38,371 bases of DNA from Vibrio bivalvicida (GCF_001399455.2 NZ_LLEI02000029.1:1-38371), one strand, 5' to 3'. Positions 25,539 through 34,762 are shown, numbered from the stretch's first letter. The notes: generated by a model from the sequence alone, not told the origin. Numbers and translations are program-made.

Positions 25539-26762
25539 ATGAGTAAGTTATACGTAGGTTCTGAAATCGGTCAATTACGTCGCGTTCTTGTTCACCGCCC
25601 TAGACGAGCTCTGACTCACCTGACACCTTCAAACTGTCACGATCTGCTATTTGATGACGTATTGGCAGTTGAGCGTGCGGGTAAAGAGCACGACGTATTC
25701 ACTCAAACATTGCGTGACCAAGGCGTAGAAGTGCTACTTCTAACAGACCTACTGGCAGACACGCTTGCTGTTCCAGAAGCAAAAGACTGGTTATTGAACC
25801 ACCAAGTATCAGAATACCGCTTAGGTAAAACCTTCGCTAACGACGTACGCTGCTACCTAGGTGATCTACCAAATCTGGAGCTGGCGAAGATTCTGACTGG
25901 CGGCCTTTCTTACGCTGAAATGCCAATGAAATCGTCTTCAATGATGCAAGGTCTGCATGCACCGACTGACTTCATCATTGAGCCGCTACCAAACCATCTA
26001 TTTACTCGTGACACTTCATGCTGGGTATACGGTGGTGTATCAATCAACCCAATGGCAAAACCTGCTCGTCAACGTGAAACCAACCATGTTCGCGCTATCT
26101 ACCGCTGGCATCCAACTTTCGCGGGGCAAGACTTCATTAAGTACTTCGGCGATGAAGAAAACATCAACTACGACAACTCAACCATCGAAGGCGGTGACGT
26201 ACTCGTTCTTGGTCGTGGCACGGTACTTATCGGTATGTCTGAGCGTACAACCGCACAGGGTGTAGAGCACTTAGCATCTGGCCTATTCAAACACGGTCAA
26301 GCGAAACAAATTATTGCAATGGAGCTACCTAAACACCGCTCTTGCATGCACTTAGATACTGTTATGACTCACATGAACGAAGATACCTTCTCGGTTTACC
26401 CAGAAGTGGTTCGTAAAGACGTGAAATGCTGGAGCCTAACAGGTGATGAATCTGGTGCGGTTAACGTGAAAGAAGAAGGCTACTTCGTAACCGCTATCGA
26501 GAAAGCACTTGGTGTCGACAAACTAAACCTAATCACAACAGGTGGTGACAACTTCCACGCAGAACGTGAGCAGTGGAACGACGCAAACAACGTACTGACT
26601 GTGAAACCAGGCGTGGTTGTCGGCTACGAAGGCAACACTTACACCAACGAGAAATACGACAAAGCGGGCATCACTGTTCTACCTATCCCAGGTGACGAGC
26701 TAGGCCGTGGTCGTGGTGGCGCTCGCTGCATGAGCTGCCCAATCGAGCGTGACGGTATTTAA
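25539..26762 (+). CDS. arcA: arginine deiminase
   Basis: A 407-residue cytoplasmic enzyme converting arginine to citrulline and ammonia, first step of the arginine deiminase pathway. Signatures: [13 protein letters not shown] at the start, [13 protein letters not shown] (~165), [12 protein letters not shown] (~225), the catalytic HLDTVMTHM region (~275) and the C-terminal [12 protein letters not shown], with the nucleophilic cysteine at residue 400. Length is typical. ATG follows ATAAGAGAGATACGATC. It heads the arcA-arcC-argF cluster on one strand. Confidence 0.95.
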   Translation: MSKLYVGSEIGQLRRVLVHRPRRALTHLTPSNCHDLLFDDVLAVERAGKEHDVFTQTLRDQGVEVLLLTDLLADTLAVPEAKDWLLNHQVSEYRLGKTFANDVRCYLGDLPNLELAKILTGGLSYAEMPMKSSSMMQGLHAPTDFIIEPLPNHLFTRDTSCWVYGGVSINPMAKPARQRETNHVRAIYRWHPTFAGQDFIKYFGDEENINYDNSTIEGGDVLVLGRGTVLIGMSERTTAQGVEHLASGLFKHGQAKQIIAMELPKHRSCMHLDTVMTHMNEDTFSVYPEVVRKDVKCWSLTGDESGAVNVKEEGYFVTAIEKALGVDKLNLITTGGDNFHAEREQWNDANNVLTVKPGVVVGYEGNTYTNEKYDKAGITVLPIPGDELGRGRGGARCMSCPIERDGI

Positions 26763-26776
26763 TTAAGTGATTAGTT

Positions 26777-26800
26777 GGCAGGAGCACCTTTGCTCCTGCC
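26777..26800 (+). promoter_or_regulatory. intercistronic hairpin arcA-arcC
   Basis: GGCAGGAGCA, loop CCTT, TGCTCCTGCC: a perfect 10-bp stem in the 59-bp gap between arcA and arcC, not followed by a U-run. It probably shields the 3' end of arcA mRNA or lowers downstream expression and is not a full terminator. Confidence 0.7.
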
Positions 26801-26821
26801 CCCTGCAGAGAGATTAAAGCA

Positions 26822-27733
26822 ATGACTAAACAAACTGTAGTTGTAGCACTTGGCGGTAACGCCCTACTTCGCCGCGGCGAGCCATTAGAAGCTGAAGTTC
26901 AGCGCCAAAACATTGAGATTGCGGTTAAGACTATTTCTGAGATCGCGCAAGAGTACAACGTAGTACTTGTTCACGGTAACGGCCCACAAGTTGGCCTGCT
27001 TGCTCTACAAGGTTTGGAATACAAAAAAGTCGCTCCGTACCCACTCGATGTACTGGGCAGTGAAACTCAAGGCATGATCGGCTACATGCTGATGCAAGAG
27101 TTTAAAAACCAAATGCCTAACGTCAACGCGACTTGCATGTTGACTCAAATGACGGTTGACCCAAGCGATCCTGCATTCGTTGATCCGACTAAGCCTATCG
27201 GTCCAATTTACGAAGAAGCAGAAGCGCGTGAATTGGCAGAGAAGTACTGCTGGACAATCAAACCAGACGGCAAGCACTTCCGCCGCGTGGTACCAAGCCC
27301 ACAACCGACTGGCATTATTGAACATGAAGCGATTACAGCTCTGATCGAACAAGGCCACTTGGTTATCTGTACTGGCGGTGGCGGTATTCCAGTCAAACGC
27401 GAAAACGGCAAATTAGTTGGTGTGGAAGCGGTTATCGATAAAGACATGTCTGCTGCATTCCTAGCAAAACAGCTAGACGCAGATGCGCTACTTATTCTGA
27501 CTGACGCTGATGCGGTTTACCTAGATTGGGGCAAACCAACTCAACATGCTCTACGCAGCACCAACCCAAGTGAACTAGATAAGTACCAGTTTGATGCGGG
27601 CTCCATGGGGCCAAAAATCGAAGCGTCATGCGAGTTCATTAACCAAGGTGGCAAAGTGGTTGGTATTGGTTCGCTGGAAGATGGCTTACGTATTCTTCAA
27701 GGCACCGCGGGCACCAATATCACCAAAGGCTAA
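26822..27733 (+). CDS. arcC: carbamate kinase
   Basis: A 303-residue cytoplasmic kinase; in the deiminase pathway it makes ATP from carbamoyl phosphate and ADP. Signatures: VVVALGGNALLRRG at the start, VLVHGNGPQVG (~50), VICTGGGGIPV (~185), AVIDKDMSAAFLA (~210) and LLILTDADAVYLDWG (~230), all standard in the amino acid kinase fold of carbamate kinases. The ATG is preceded by GAGAGATTAAAGCA. It stands between arcA and argF on the same strand. Confidence 0.95.
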   Translation: MTKQTVVVALGGNALLRRGEPLEAEVQRQNIEIAVKTISEIAQEYNVVLVHGNGPQVGLLALQGLEYKKVAPYPLDVLGSETQGMIGYMLMQEFKNQMPNVNATCMLTQMTVDPSDPAFVDPTKPIGPIYEEAEARELAEKYCWTIKPDGKHFRRVVPSPQPTGIIEHEAITALIEQGHLVICTGGGGIPVKRENGKLVGVEAVIDKDMSAAFLAKQLDADALLILTDADAVYLDWGKPTQHALRSTNPSELDKYQFDAGSMGPKIEASCEFINQGGKVVGIGSLEDGLRILQGTAGTNITKG

Positions 27734-27746
27734 CCGATTCGTTACT

Positions 27747-27820
27747 CCACAACTGGAGCGAGATTGAATAACCAGACCCTCGTTGAACTTAAGGTGTTCA
27801 TATCTCGCTCCCCACTGTGG
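27747..27820 (+). promoter_or_regulatory. long-range stem in the arcC-argF gap
   Basis: GGAGCGAGAT (27755-27764) pairs perfectly with ATCTCGCTCC (27802-27811), and CCACA (27747-27751) pairs with TGTGG (27816-27820) outside it. The 15-bp interrupted stem closes a 37-base loop, ~95 bp before the argF start. No U-run follows. It may separate argF expression from arcAC or be an RNase processing site. Confidence 0.55.
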
Positions 27821-27915
27821 AAGCAAAAGTTATACAAACATTACTTATTTATGCGCTTTCTTACCTCTTTCCCTGCAACCAAGAGAGCGCAATCAAAACA
27901 AAGAAGGAAAACATC

Positions 27916-28926
27916 ATGGCTTTTAACCTACGCAACCGTAACTTCCTAAAACTATTAGACTTTACTCCACGTGAAATTCAACACATGTTGGATCTATCTG
28001 CGGAACTAAAAAAAGCAAAATACAACGGCTATGAACAACCTCGCTTAAAAGGCAAAAACATTGCCCTAATCTTCGAGAAAACTTCTACTCGTACTCGTTG
28101 TGCATTTGAAGTTGCAGCATTTGACCAAGGCGCTCAAGTTTCTTACTTAGGCCCATCGGGTTCTCAAATCGGTCACAAAGAGTCAATGAAAGATACTGCT
28201 CGCGTTCTTGGTCGCATGTACGACGGCATCGAGTACCGCGGCTTTGGTCAAGAAATCGTTGAAGAGCTAGGCGCATACGCTGGTGTTCCTGTATGGAATG
28301 GCCTAACAGACGAGTTCCACCCAACGCAAATCCTAGCTGACTTCCTAACTATGATGGAACACGGCCGTGGTAAACAGCTACATGAAATGAAGTTCGCTTA
28401 CCTAGGCGACGCTCGCAACAACATGGGTAACTCTCTAATGGTTGGTGCGGCGAAGATGGGTATGGACATCCGCCTAGTGGCTCCTAAAGCGTTCTGGCCA
28501 GAAGAAGAGCTAGTAGCGACTTGCCGCGAAATCGCTGAAGAAACTGGTGCAAAAATCACTCTGACTGAAGACGTACAAGAAGGCGTTCAAGGCTGTGATT
28601 ACCTATACACAGACGTATGGGTATCTATGGGTGAAGCGAAAGAAGCATGGGCTGAGCGTATCAACCTAATGATGCCTTACCAAGTGAACATGGAAATGCT
28701 AAAAGCGACGGGTAACCCACATGTGAAATTCATGCACTGTCTACCTGCATTCCATGGTGAAGACACTACCGTTGGTAAGCAACTAGCGGCTGAGTACCCA
28801 CAACTTAAAGATGGCGTAGAAGTAACAGATGAAGTTGTTGAGTCTAAACACTCTATCGTCTTCGATGAAGCAGAGAACCGTATGCACACTATCAAAGCAG
28901 TGATGGTAGCAACACTAGGCGACTAA
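27916..28926 (+). CDS. argF: ornithine carbamoyltransferase (catabolic type by context)
   Basis: A 336-residue cytoplasmic enzyme. The ATG at 27916 follows GAAGGAAAACATC; the open frame extends 33 codons further upstream without a ribosome-binding site, so I reject the longer form. Signatures: the carbamoyl-phosphate loop STRTRCAFE (~57), [13 protein letters not shown] (~135), and the catalytic HCLPAFHG (~273), with its cysteine. In the deiminase pathway it converts citrulline and phosphate to ornithine and carbamoyl phosphate, so arcB is the functional name. Vibrios often annotate this gene argF and may use it in both directions. Closes the arc cluster before a strong terminator. Confidence 0.93.
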   Translation: MAFNLRNRNFLKLLDFTPREIQHMLDLSAELKKAKYNGYEQPRLKGKNIALIFEKTSTRTRCAFEVAAFDQGAQVSYLGPSGSQIGHKESMKDTARVLGRMYDGIEYRGFGQEIVEELGAYAGVPVWNGLTDEFHPTQILADFLTMMEHGRGKQLHEMKFAYLGDARNNMGNSLMVGAAKMGMDIRLVAPKAFWPEEELVATCREIAEETGAKITLTEDVQEGVQGCDYLYTDVWVSMGEAKEAWAERINLMMPYQVNMEMLKATGNPHVKFMHCLPAFHGEDTTVGKQLAAEYPQLKDGVEVTDEVVESKHSIVFDEAENRMHTIKAVMVATLGD

Positions 28927-29002
28927 TATCACTCAAAGATATTAATCGCGAACACTCTATATCGCGGAAGTAATCCGTAGGTATCACGAGTGATTTGCAG
29001 GG

Positions 29003-29050
29003 AAATGCGGGTGGCGTTCAGAGGCTCTGAATAAAGCCCGCATTTTTTTT
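29003..29050 (+). terminator. terminator of the arc operon
   Basis: AAATGCGGG (29003-29011) pairs with CCCGCATTT (from 29038), enclosing an inner TTCAGA-GGC-TCTGAA hairpin, followed by eight T. The ~75 bp before it also contain pairing segments (ATCACTC/GAGTGAT, CGCGA/TCGCG), so the 3' untranslated region is strongly folded. Confidence 0.85.
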
Positions 29051-29177
29051 CATCCCGCCGACTATAAAAAAACTCACAATCACCCTCCAAGCAAGTTCTG
29101 CCAACGGCTGCGAAAAACCAATCAAAAACAGTCTATTTCGCATAAAAACCCAATTTCTGGATACTTTGCGCAAACGC

Positions 29178-29216
29178 TTGCGTCACGTAATTTTGTCCGT
29201 ATAATCCTCCGCAATT
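29178..29216 (+). promoter_or_regulatory. pyrBI promoter with conserved initially transcribed AATTT
   Basis: TTGCGT (29178-29183) and TATAAT (29200-29205) with 16-bp spacing, then CCTCCGC and AATTTATA (from 29213). E. coli pyrBI has TATAAT, seven bases, then AATTTG, where UTP-dependent slippage in AAUUU controls initiation. The same layout here suggests the same control. Confidence 0.75.
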
Positions 29217-29220
29217 TATA

Positions 29221-29484
29221 GGGTCTGTTGGCCTTTTGAGCTGATTTTTGCAGCTGTTAGTGAGCCCTTTATACAAGGCAGAGACTTTGAAATGTAGTTG
29301 CTCTACCTGATAAGCCGATAACGCAGTAGAAAGTGCTCACAAACGCTGCCCGAAGGGTTCGGCTAAAAGCGTTTCACTCTTTGTTGAGAGGTGTTTTGCT
29401 TAGATTACTAGGCTGCAAACCTCTCGCCGCGATTGAAACGCTTTTATCTCGAACAAAATTTAACCGCAAAAGGTCAACAGACCC
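29221..29484 (+). mobile_element. 264-bp MITE inserted in the pyrBI leader
   Basis: Terminal inverted repeats GGGTCTGTTGGCCTTTTG (29221-29238) and CAAAAGGTCAACAGACCC (29467-29484) are 18 bp with one mismatch. Both ends are flanked by TA (29219-29220 and 29485-29486), which fits a TA target duplication as made by IS630/Tc1-type elements. Inside are nested inverted repeats: AAAAGCGTTTC (29365-29375) with GAAACGCTTTT (29435-29445), and GAGAGGT (29386-29392) with ACCTCTC (29419-29425). No transposase is encoded. Similar sequence, as I recall, recurs in Vibrio genomes. It lies between the pyrBI start point and the leader peptide, so every pyrBI transcript begins with this folded RNA. Confidence 0.75.
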
Positions 29485-29498
29485 TAACGGAGTACAAA

Positions 29499-29609
29499 AT
29501 GAACCAGCAAAATACAACATATCGTTGTTACAAAACGCGCCCTGAATCAGGGACGTTAGCTGTTTTATTTTTGGTCTCCATCGATCCTTTATCAGCCTCC
29601 TATTGTTAG
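29499..29609 (+). CDS. pyrL: pyrBI leader peptide
   Basis: A 36-codon frame (MNQQNTTYRCYKTRPESG... ending SASYC) preceded by ACGGAGTACAAA, a usable ribosome-binding site. It covers a T-rich tract (GTTTTATTTTTGG, ~29560-29573) where polymerase would pause at low UTP. Its TAG stop (29607-29609) lies inside the attenuator hairpin, the same geometry as E. coli pyrL: a ribosome that follows closely to the stop prevents hairpin formation. Sequence similarity to the E. coli peptide is not obvious; the call rests on position and geometry. Confidence 0.7.
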   Translation: MNQQNTTYRCYKTRPESGTLAVLFLVSIDPLSASYC

Positions 29610-29622
29610 GGGGCTTTTTTTT
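29594..29622 (+). terminator. pyrBI attenuator
   Basis: AGCCTCC (29594-29600), loop TATTGTTA, GGGGGCT (29609-29615) and seven further T. A 7-bp stem with one G-U pair, ~35 bp before the pyrB start and overlapping the end of pyrL. Confidence 0.85.
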
Positions 29623-29654
29623 GTCTGTCATCTATGAGGCGAGGAAATACAGCT

Positions 29655-30584
29655 ATGGCGCATTCGTTATTTAACAAGCACATCATCTCCATCCCAGAGC
29701 TCAGCCGCAGCGAGCTTGAACTTATCGTCGATACTGCAGCACGCTTAAAAGCAGAGCCAAACCCAGAGCTACTAAAAAACAAAGTCGTGGCGAGTTGCTT
29801 CTTCGAGCCATCGACTCGTACCCGTTTGTCGTTTGAAACCGCCGTTGAACGTTTAGGCGGCAGCGTGATTGGCTTCGATAACGGGGGTAACACGTCTCTG
29901 GCTAAGAAAGGAGAAACCTTGGCTGACTCAGTGCAAGTCATTGCTTCATATGTTGATGCCTTTGTGATGCGCCATCCTCAAGAAGGCGCTGCGCGTTTAG
30001 CGTCTGAGTTCTCTAATGGTGTGCCAATCATTAACGGTGGCGACGGCGCAAACCAACACCCGACCCAGACTCTGCTCGACCTATTCTCTATCCACGAAAC
30101 GCAAGGCACGCTTGATAACCTCAACGTGGCTTTCGTTGGTGACCTTAAATATGGCCGCACTGTGCACTCACTGACTCAAGCGCTAGCAAAATTCAGCAAT
30201 GTACGTTTCTTCTTTATCGCACCGGATGCGCTGGCTATGCCTGACTACATCTGTGAAGAGTTAGAGGAAGCGGGTATCAAGTTCAGCATGCACAACAACA
30301 TTGAAGAAGTGGTGCCTGAGCTCGACGTGCTTTACATGACGCGAGTGCAAAAAGAACGCTTTGACGAGTCAGAGTACGCGCACATGAAGTCTGCCTTCAT
30401 CCTCACAGCGGCAACACTAGAAGGTGCGCGCGACAACTTAAAGGTGCTCCATCCACTACCACGCGTTGATGAGATCACCACAGATGTCGATAAGACCAAA
30501 CACGCTTACTACTTCGAGCAAGCTGAAAACGGCGTTTATGCGCGTGAAGCTTTGCTAGCCCTAGTCTTGAACGAAACTCTTTAA
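29655..30584 (+). CDS. pyrB: aspartate carbamoyltransferase catalytic subunit
   Basis: A 309-residue catalytic chain (E. coli 311) that joins carbamoyl phosphate and aspartate in pyrimidine synthesis. The ATG at 29655 follows GAGGAAATACAGCT; a further seven upstream codons are in frame but would overlap the attenuator tail. Signatures: [11 protein letters not shown], the carbamoyl-phosphate loop STRTRLSFE (~52-60), [40 protein letters not shown] and [11 protein letters not shown]. The pyrI regulatory gene follows after 17 bp. Together they make the class B (c6r6) holoenzyme, in which CTP and ATP act through PyrI. Confidence 0.96.
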   Translation: MAHSLFNKHIISIPELSRSELELIVDTAARLKAEPNPELLKNKVVASCFFEPSTRTRLSFETAVERLGGSVIGFDNGGNTSLAKKGETLADSVQVIASYVDAFVMRHPQEGAARLASEFSNGVPIINGGDGANQHPTQTLLDLFSIHETQGTLDNLNVAFVGDLKYGRTVHSLTQALAKFSNVRFFFIAPDALAMPDYICEELEEAGIKFSMHNNIEEVVPELDVLYMTRVQKERFDESEYAHMKSAFILTAATLEGARDNLKVLHPLPRVDEITTDVDKTKHAYYFEQAENGVYAREALLALVLNETL

Positions 30585-30601
30585 TCTGCAGGAGAACTAT
30601 C

Positions 30602-31066
30602 ATGGTAAAAGAAACCCAACTACAAGTAGAAGCGATTCGTAACGGCTCTGTCATTGACCATATTCCTGCAAACATCGGCATCAAAGTGCTAAAACTGTTC
30701 AAGATGCACAAGTCAAATGAACGTATTACGATTGGCTTAAATCTGCCTTCTTCAGCACTGGGAGCGAAAGACCTGATCAAGATTGAGAACATCTACTTGA
30801 CCAAAGAGCAGGCTAACCAACTGGCACTTTACGCACCAAAAGCAACGGTAAATCAAATTGAAGAATACAAGGTAGTCAACAAACTAAACCTAGTACTTCC
30901 CGAGAGTATTGAAAGTGTATTTGAATGCCCGAACAGCAACTGTATCTCACACGGCGAACCGGTAGAAAGCCGCTTTAATGTGCAGCAAAAGAATGACAAT
31001 GCGCAGCTAAAATGTCACTACTGTGAAAAAGTATTCTCGCGCGAAATCATGACAGAAGCGCGCTAA
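30602..31066 (+). CDS. pyrI: aspartate carbamoyltransferase regulatory subunit
   Basis: A 154-residue regulatory chain, the usual length. The N-terminal nucleotide-binding part has [20 protein letters not shown]. The C-terminal zinc domain has four cysteines in CPNSNCI (~109-114) and CHYC (~138-141), which hold the zinc that contacts PyrB. The start follows CTGCAGGAGAACTATC. It is co-transcribed with pyrB; the gap is 17 bp. Confidence 0.96.
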   Translation: MVKETQLQVEAIRNGSVIDHIPANIGIKVLKLFKMHKSNERITIGLNLPSSALGAKDLIKIENIYLTKEQANQLALYAPKATVNQIEEYKVVNKLNLVLPESIESVFECPNSNCISHGEPVESRFNVQQKNDNAQLKCHYCEKVFSREIMTEAR

Positions 31067-31419
31067 GCACTCAGCGCTTAATCTCACTCAATTTGTTGCA
31101 AAATCAAGCTGGATATTTATTCCTAAACAGGAATAAATATCCACTTCCTTTTAGAACATATCTCCAAAAAACATCCAATACAGCAGTTATTTATTTGGCG
31201 ATCACCTTCACAAAGCCACATATACTTTGGTGGTATTATAATGCAAAAGAGATCAGTTTTATTCACAAGCGACTCAATCGCTACTCGCCGAACATGATCT
31301 CGCCTATATGAGTCACCAACCAGAAGTGACCGCTCAAATAGTACGGCACCTAGATGGAGTTAAGTGCTGATAGTTGCATGGACGAATCATCCCTACGTCA
31401 TGTTTTTTAAGGAGTTCCC
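31067..31419. other. intergenic stretch pyrI to argR
   Basis: A 353-bp gap. It contains the perfect 13-bp inverted repeat described separately, and a possible -10 TATAAT at 31237-31242 without a clear -35 partner. TAAGGAGTTCCC precedes the argR start. No small gene or ArgR box of good quality seen. Confidence 0.5.
31111..31142. terminator. perfect 13-bp inverted repeat after pyrI
   Basis: GGATATTTATTCC, loop TAAACA, GGAATAAATATCC. It stands 45 bp after the pyrI stop. The stem is AT-rich and lacks a U-run (ACTTCCTTTT follows), so it may be a terminator, a 3'-end stabiliser or an operator for argR. Confidence 0.5.
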
Positions 31420-31908
31420 ATGAGTGAAACTCTAAACCCAACCACTATTGACTACAGTGAAGACAAAACGCTAACCGCAGCATGCAAACGCCTGCTGCAG
31501 CAGCAAAGTTTTACCACTCAAAATGAGCTCCGTGAAGCCTTAGTAGATATTGGCTTTGAAGGTATCAGCCAATCTACCGTATCAAGATTGCTGTCTCAAT
31601 TAGGTGTTGTGAAAGTCCAGAACGCGTGTGGCAAGAAGGTTTACTGCATCACAGTGGAAACCGCGCCCGTGCGAGTTGAGTCTTCTATCTCTTCGCAGAT
31701 AGAGTTCATTACTCACAATCAGGCAATGGTGGTGGTCAAAACGCATCCGGGTAGCGCGCAACTTGTCGCTCGCCTGGTGGACATTGACCCACACACTGAA
31801 ATTTTAGGTACCGTGGGAGGCAATGACACCGTACTCGTGATCCCGAAAGACACCGATAATATTGATGCTTGTGAGCGTGTTGTTCGTGCAAGGTTAGGGG
31901 TTGCCTGA
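31420..31908 (+). CDS. argR: ArgR-family arginine-responsive transcription regulator
   Basis: A 162-residue protein. The N-terminal winged helix (~15-75) has TQNELREALVDIGFEGISQS and the recognition part STVSRLLSQLGVVKVQN. The C-terminal hexamerisation and arginine-binding domain has VVVKTHPGSAQLVARLVD (~108-125) and ILGTVGGNDTVLVIP, with the GT-GG-DT motif where arginine binds. Vibrios usually have another argR next to mdh; this copy, near arcA-arcC-argF, may control mainly the deiminase genes (cf. ArcR/ArgR types in that pathway). It follows pyrBI but with its own 353-bp upstream region. Confidence 0.85.
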   Translation: MSETLNPTTIDYSEDKTLTAACKRLLQQQSFTTQNELREALVDIGFEGISQSTVSRLLSQLGVVKVQNACGKKVYCITVETAPVRVESSISSQIEFITHNQAMVVVKTHPGSAQLVARLVDIDPHTEILGTVGGNDTVLVIPKDTDNIDACERVVRARLGVA

Positions 31909-32054
31909 CTCGATCTGTTCTCCTCTTAGGGCACTATCTCTGGGAGGAGGTATCACGCAAAATTTAGATTAATTAAAGCAAGGTGAAACTTATTCCCCCT
32001 TTCCTCTGTCTGATTGAGTTAAAATGATCAAAATTTAACTTAAGTGACTCTTGT

Positions 32055-33848
32055 ATGCGCTTCGCGTTTTCTCTTATCCTACTGTGCTTATCTGTCGTTT
32101 CAGCACCGGCTTTGGCGGTTTTTGGTAAGTCAGACTCTGCACCAAGTTTTGGCACTGGTAATAATACTTTCGTCCCTGTCGACCAAGCATTCCCATTCAA
32201 CTCCTTCCAACAAGGAAATCGCCTTTTCCTCGATTGGCAAGTCAAACAAGATTACTACCTTTATCAACATCGCATTTCCGTAAGCGGTGAGAATGTCACA
32301 CTGGGTGATATCAAAATGCAAGATGGCGAACCTTATAAAGATGAATTCTTTGGTGAGGTCAATATCTACACCACGCCGCTGTTTGTCGAAGTTCCGCTCG
32401 CAAACTACCAAGATGGTGCGCGTTTGATTGTTCAGTACCAAGGCTGTGCCAAAGCGGGTTTCTGTTACCCACCAGAGACGCGAGTCATTGACGTCACCAG
32501 TTTCGACTTCCAAGATTCCAACACGGTTATTTCAGCGAAACAAACGTCAACCTCTTCGAGCGTAAAGACAAGCACAACACCTGTTTCAAGCGAATCTAAT
32601 CTTGCCTCTAAACTAAGTGATAATTGGTGGACACCACTGCTATTTCTAGCCTTAGGGGTTGGTCTTGCCTTTACACCATGTGTGCTGCCAATGTACCCGA
32701 TTTTAACCAGTATCGTACTAGGTAGCGGCAAGCTGAGCCACAGCCGAGCCCTTGGTTTGGCCTTTATCTATGTGCAAGGCATGGCTCTGACTTATACCTT
32801 GCTAGGTCTGGTTGTTGCGTCAGCGGGCATGCAATTCCAAGCGGCCATGCAGCACCCTTATGTCTTGATTGGCTTAAGTGCACTATTTGTCGCACTCGCT
32901 CTATCGATGTTTGGCCTCTACAGCCTGCAATTACCTAGTAGCATTCAGACGTGGTTGAACAACTTAAGTAATAAACAAAAAGGCGGGAGTTCACTTGGCG
33001 TATTTGCCATGGGTGCGATCTCTGGATTGGTTTGCTCCCCTTGCACCACCGCCCCACTCTCTGGTGCGCTTCTGTACGTTGCGCAAAGTGGCGATCTACT
33101 CACCGGGGGGATTGCTCTCTATGCACTCGCACTTGGTATGGGGATTCCGCTAATGCTAGTGGCAGTGTTTGGCAATAAGCTACTGCCAAAAGCAGGGGGA
33201 TGGATGGATCGCGTCAAGACTCTGTTCGGATTTGTTTTACTTGCCGCTCCTATTTTCTTGCTTGAACGCATTTTGCCGACAAGCTGGGCGACCGGGCTAT
33301 GGTCAGCACTTGGGCTAGTCGCATTTGGTTGGCTGTATCATGTGAAAAACTCATTGCCCTTCGGTGGTTGGAAGCAAAGTGTGGTGGGCATCGTTGCCGT
33401 ACTTGGTCTATTTGCCTCTGCTCAGCCAGCATTGAATTACTACTTTGGCAAAAACACCAGCAGCAGCGAAGTGAAACAGAGTCAAATAGAGTTTGTTCGT
33501 ATCACTAACGTCGATGAACTCAATACACAGCTAGCCAATGCAAAGGCAGAGGGGAAAGCTGTGATGTTAGATTTCTATGCCGACTGGTGTGTAGCATGTA
33601 AAGAGTTCGAGAAGTACACCTTCCACCAGCCTGATGTTGAATCTCGGCTGAAAAACTTCGTGTTGCTGCAAGCAGATGTAACGCGCAATCAGCCACAAGA
33701 TATCACGCTCTTGAAAGAGATGAGCGTACTAGGGCTACCAACCATTGAGTTTTGGGATGCAAAAGGAGAGCCTGTTTCAAATGCACGTATTACCGGTTTT
33801 ATGAACGCAGAGACCTTCTTAAAGCATTTGGACACCCATAACCTATAA
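32055..33848 (+). CDS. dsbD: thiol:disulfide interchange protein DsbD
   Basis: A 597-residue inner-membrane protein that carries electrons from cytoplasmic thioredoxin to periplasmic DsbC, DsbG and CcmG. Parts: signal peptide (1-22), periplasmic N-terminal domain with the CAKAGFC pair (~136-142), eight membrane segments (~195-470) with the cysteines of [10 protein letters not shown] and SPCTTAP, and a C-terminal periplasmic thioredoxin domain with [14 protein letters not shown] (~510). All six functional cysteines are visible. Length is near the E. coli protein (565). The ribosome-binding site before the ATG is weak. Confidence 0.95.
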   Translation: MRFAFSLILLCLSVVSAPALAVFGKSDSAPSFGTGNNTFVPVDQAFPFNSFQQGNRLFLDWQVKQDYYLYQHRISVSGENVTLGDIKMQDGEPYKDEFFGEVNIYTTPLFVEVPLANYQDGARLIVQYQGCAKAGFCYPPETRVIDVTSFDFQDSNTVISAKQTSTSSSVKTSTTPVSSESNLASKLSDNWWTPLLFLALGVGLAFTPCVLPMYPILTSIVLGSGKLSHSRALGLAFIYVQGMALTYTLLGLVVASAGMQFQAAMQHPYVLIGLSALFVALALSMFGLYSLQLPSSIQTWLNNLSNKQKGGSSLGVFAMGAISGLVCSPCTTAPLSGALLYVAQSGDLLTGGIALYALALGMGIPLMLVAVFGNKLLPKAGGWMDRVKTLFGFVLLAAPIFLLERILPTSWATGLWSALGLVAFGWLYHVKNSLPFGGWKQSVVGIVAVLGLFASAQPALNYYFGKNTSSSEVKQSQIEFVRITNVDELNTQLANAKAEGKAVMLDFYADWCVACKEFEKYTFHQPDVESRLKNFVLLQADVTRNQPQDITLLKEMSVLGLPTIEFWDAKGEPVSNARITGFMNAETFLKHLDTHNL

Positions 33849-33859
33849 GCTTTTCAAAC

Positions 33860-33882
33860 AGCGCCAGTGATTAACTGGCGCT
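33860..33882 (+). terminator. hairpin after dsbD
   Basis: AGCGCCAGT, loop GATTA, ACTGGCGCT: perfect 9-bp stem 12 bp after the dsbD stop. The downstream side is CTAGTATC with no U-run, so termination may be partial. Confidence 0.6.
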
Positions 33883-34081
33883 CTAGTATCCAACGATTAA
33901 GTCAATTTAGGCGCACCACCAATACCAGCCAAAGTGGGCATTTGTTTGCTTTGATTGGTATCTATATGCAATATCTCTAATAAAACCCGATACAGTTCAG
34001 ACTTTTAGCGGATAAACATTGTCCACAATCGCAAAGATGACAATAATTCTATTAACCAAACCGTCATAAGTAGTTAACGTC

Positions 34082-34717
34082 ATGGATTCGACCTACACCA
34101 TTATCATTGCGGATGATCACCCGCTATTTCGCAATGCTCTGTTCCAATCAGTGCACATGGCGGTGAGTGGCGCGAACCTGCTCGAAGCCGACTCACTCGA
34201 TGCCCTTCTTACACTACTTGCCAAAGAAGACGAACCAGACCTTCTTCTGCTCGACTTAAAGATGCCTGGCGCAAACGGCATGTCGGGCTTAATTCAACTG
34301 CGTGCCGAATACCCAGATCTACCGATTGTGGTCGTTTCAGCCAGTGAAGAACCGAGTGTGGTCACTCAAGTTAAGAGCCATGGCGCATTTGGTTTCATTC
34401 CTAAATCAAGCGATATGCGAGAGCTTGTTAGTGCGCTTAATCAGGTGCTTAACGGTGAACCTTTCTTTCCTGAGGGCTCGATTACCAACAATGCAGCTTG
34501 TAATGATTTAGCTGAGAAAATTGCCACTTTAACTCCACAACAATATAAAGTCTTAGGAATGTTATCTGATGGTTTGCTAAATAAGCAGATTGCTTATGAG
34601 TTAAATGTTTCAGAAGCAACGATTAAGGCACATATGACGGCAATATTTCGCAAGTTAGGCGTAAAAAATCGCACTCAAGCAGTAATTTTACTTCAACAAC
34701 TAGAATCAGAAACTTAA
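34082..34717 (+). CDS. crbR: NarL/LuxR-type response regulator, CrbR-like
   Basis: A 211-residue response regulator. The receiver domain (1-125) has IIADDHPLF with acidic residues D11-D12, the phospho-acceptor D58 in LLLLDLKMPG, and K108 in FIPKSS. The LuxR/GerE helix-turn-helix (~148-205) has LTPQQYKVLGMLSDGLLNKQIAYELNVSEATIKAHMTAIFRKL (parts thereof diagnostic). No kinase gene adjoins it. In V. cholerae the gene after dsbD is, as I recall, crbR (VC2702), which works with the kinase CrbS encoded elsewhere to induce acetyl-CoA synthetase for acetate use. The same position next to dsbD and the DUF4212/SSS pair supports that assignment. Confidence 0.75.
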   Translation: MDSTYTIIIADDHPLFRNALFQSVHMAVSGANLLEADSLDALLTLLAKEDEPDLLLLDLKMPGANGMSGLIQLRAEYPDLPIVVVSASEEPSVVTQVKSHGAFGFIPKSSDMRELVSALNQVLNGEPFFPEGSITNNAACNDLAEKIATLTPQQYKVLGMLSDGLLNKQIAYELNVSEATIKAHMTAIFRKLGVKNRTQAVILLQQLESET

Positions 34718-34762
34718 CTCACCAGTTTCTGACACAAATATTCCTAGAAGTTTGCTACAATC

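Noticed and set aside
27817..27915. 33-residue N-terminal extension of ornithine carbamoyltransferase
   Set aside because: It would cross the intercistronic stem, has no ribosome-binding site, and family members begin at the [10 protein letters not shown] position.
29333..29545. 70-residue frame in the pyrBI leader as the leader peptide
   Set aside because: Most of it lies inside the MITE, it has no pause tract and it ends far from the attenuator. The frame at 29499-29609 fits the known geometry.
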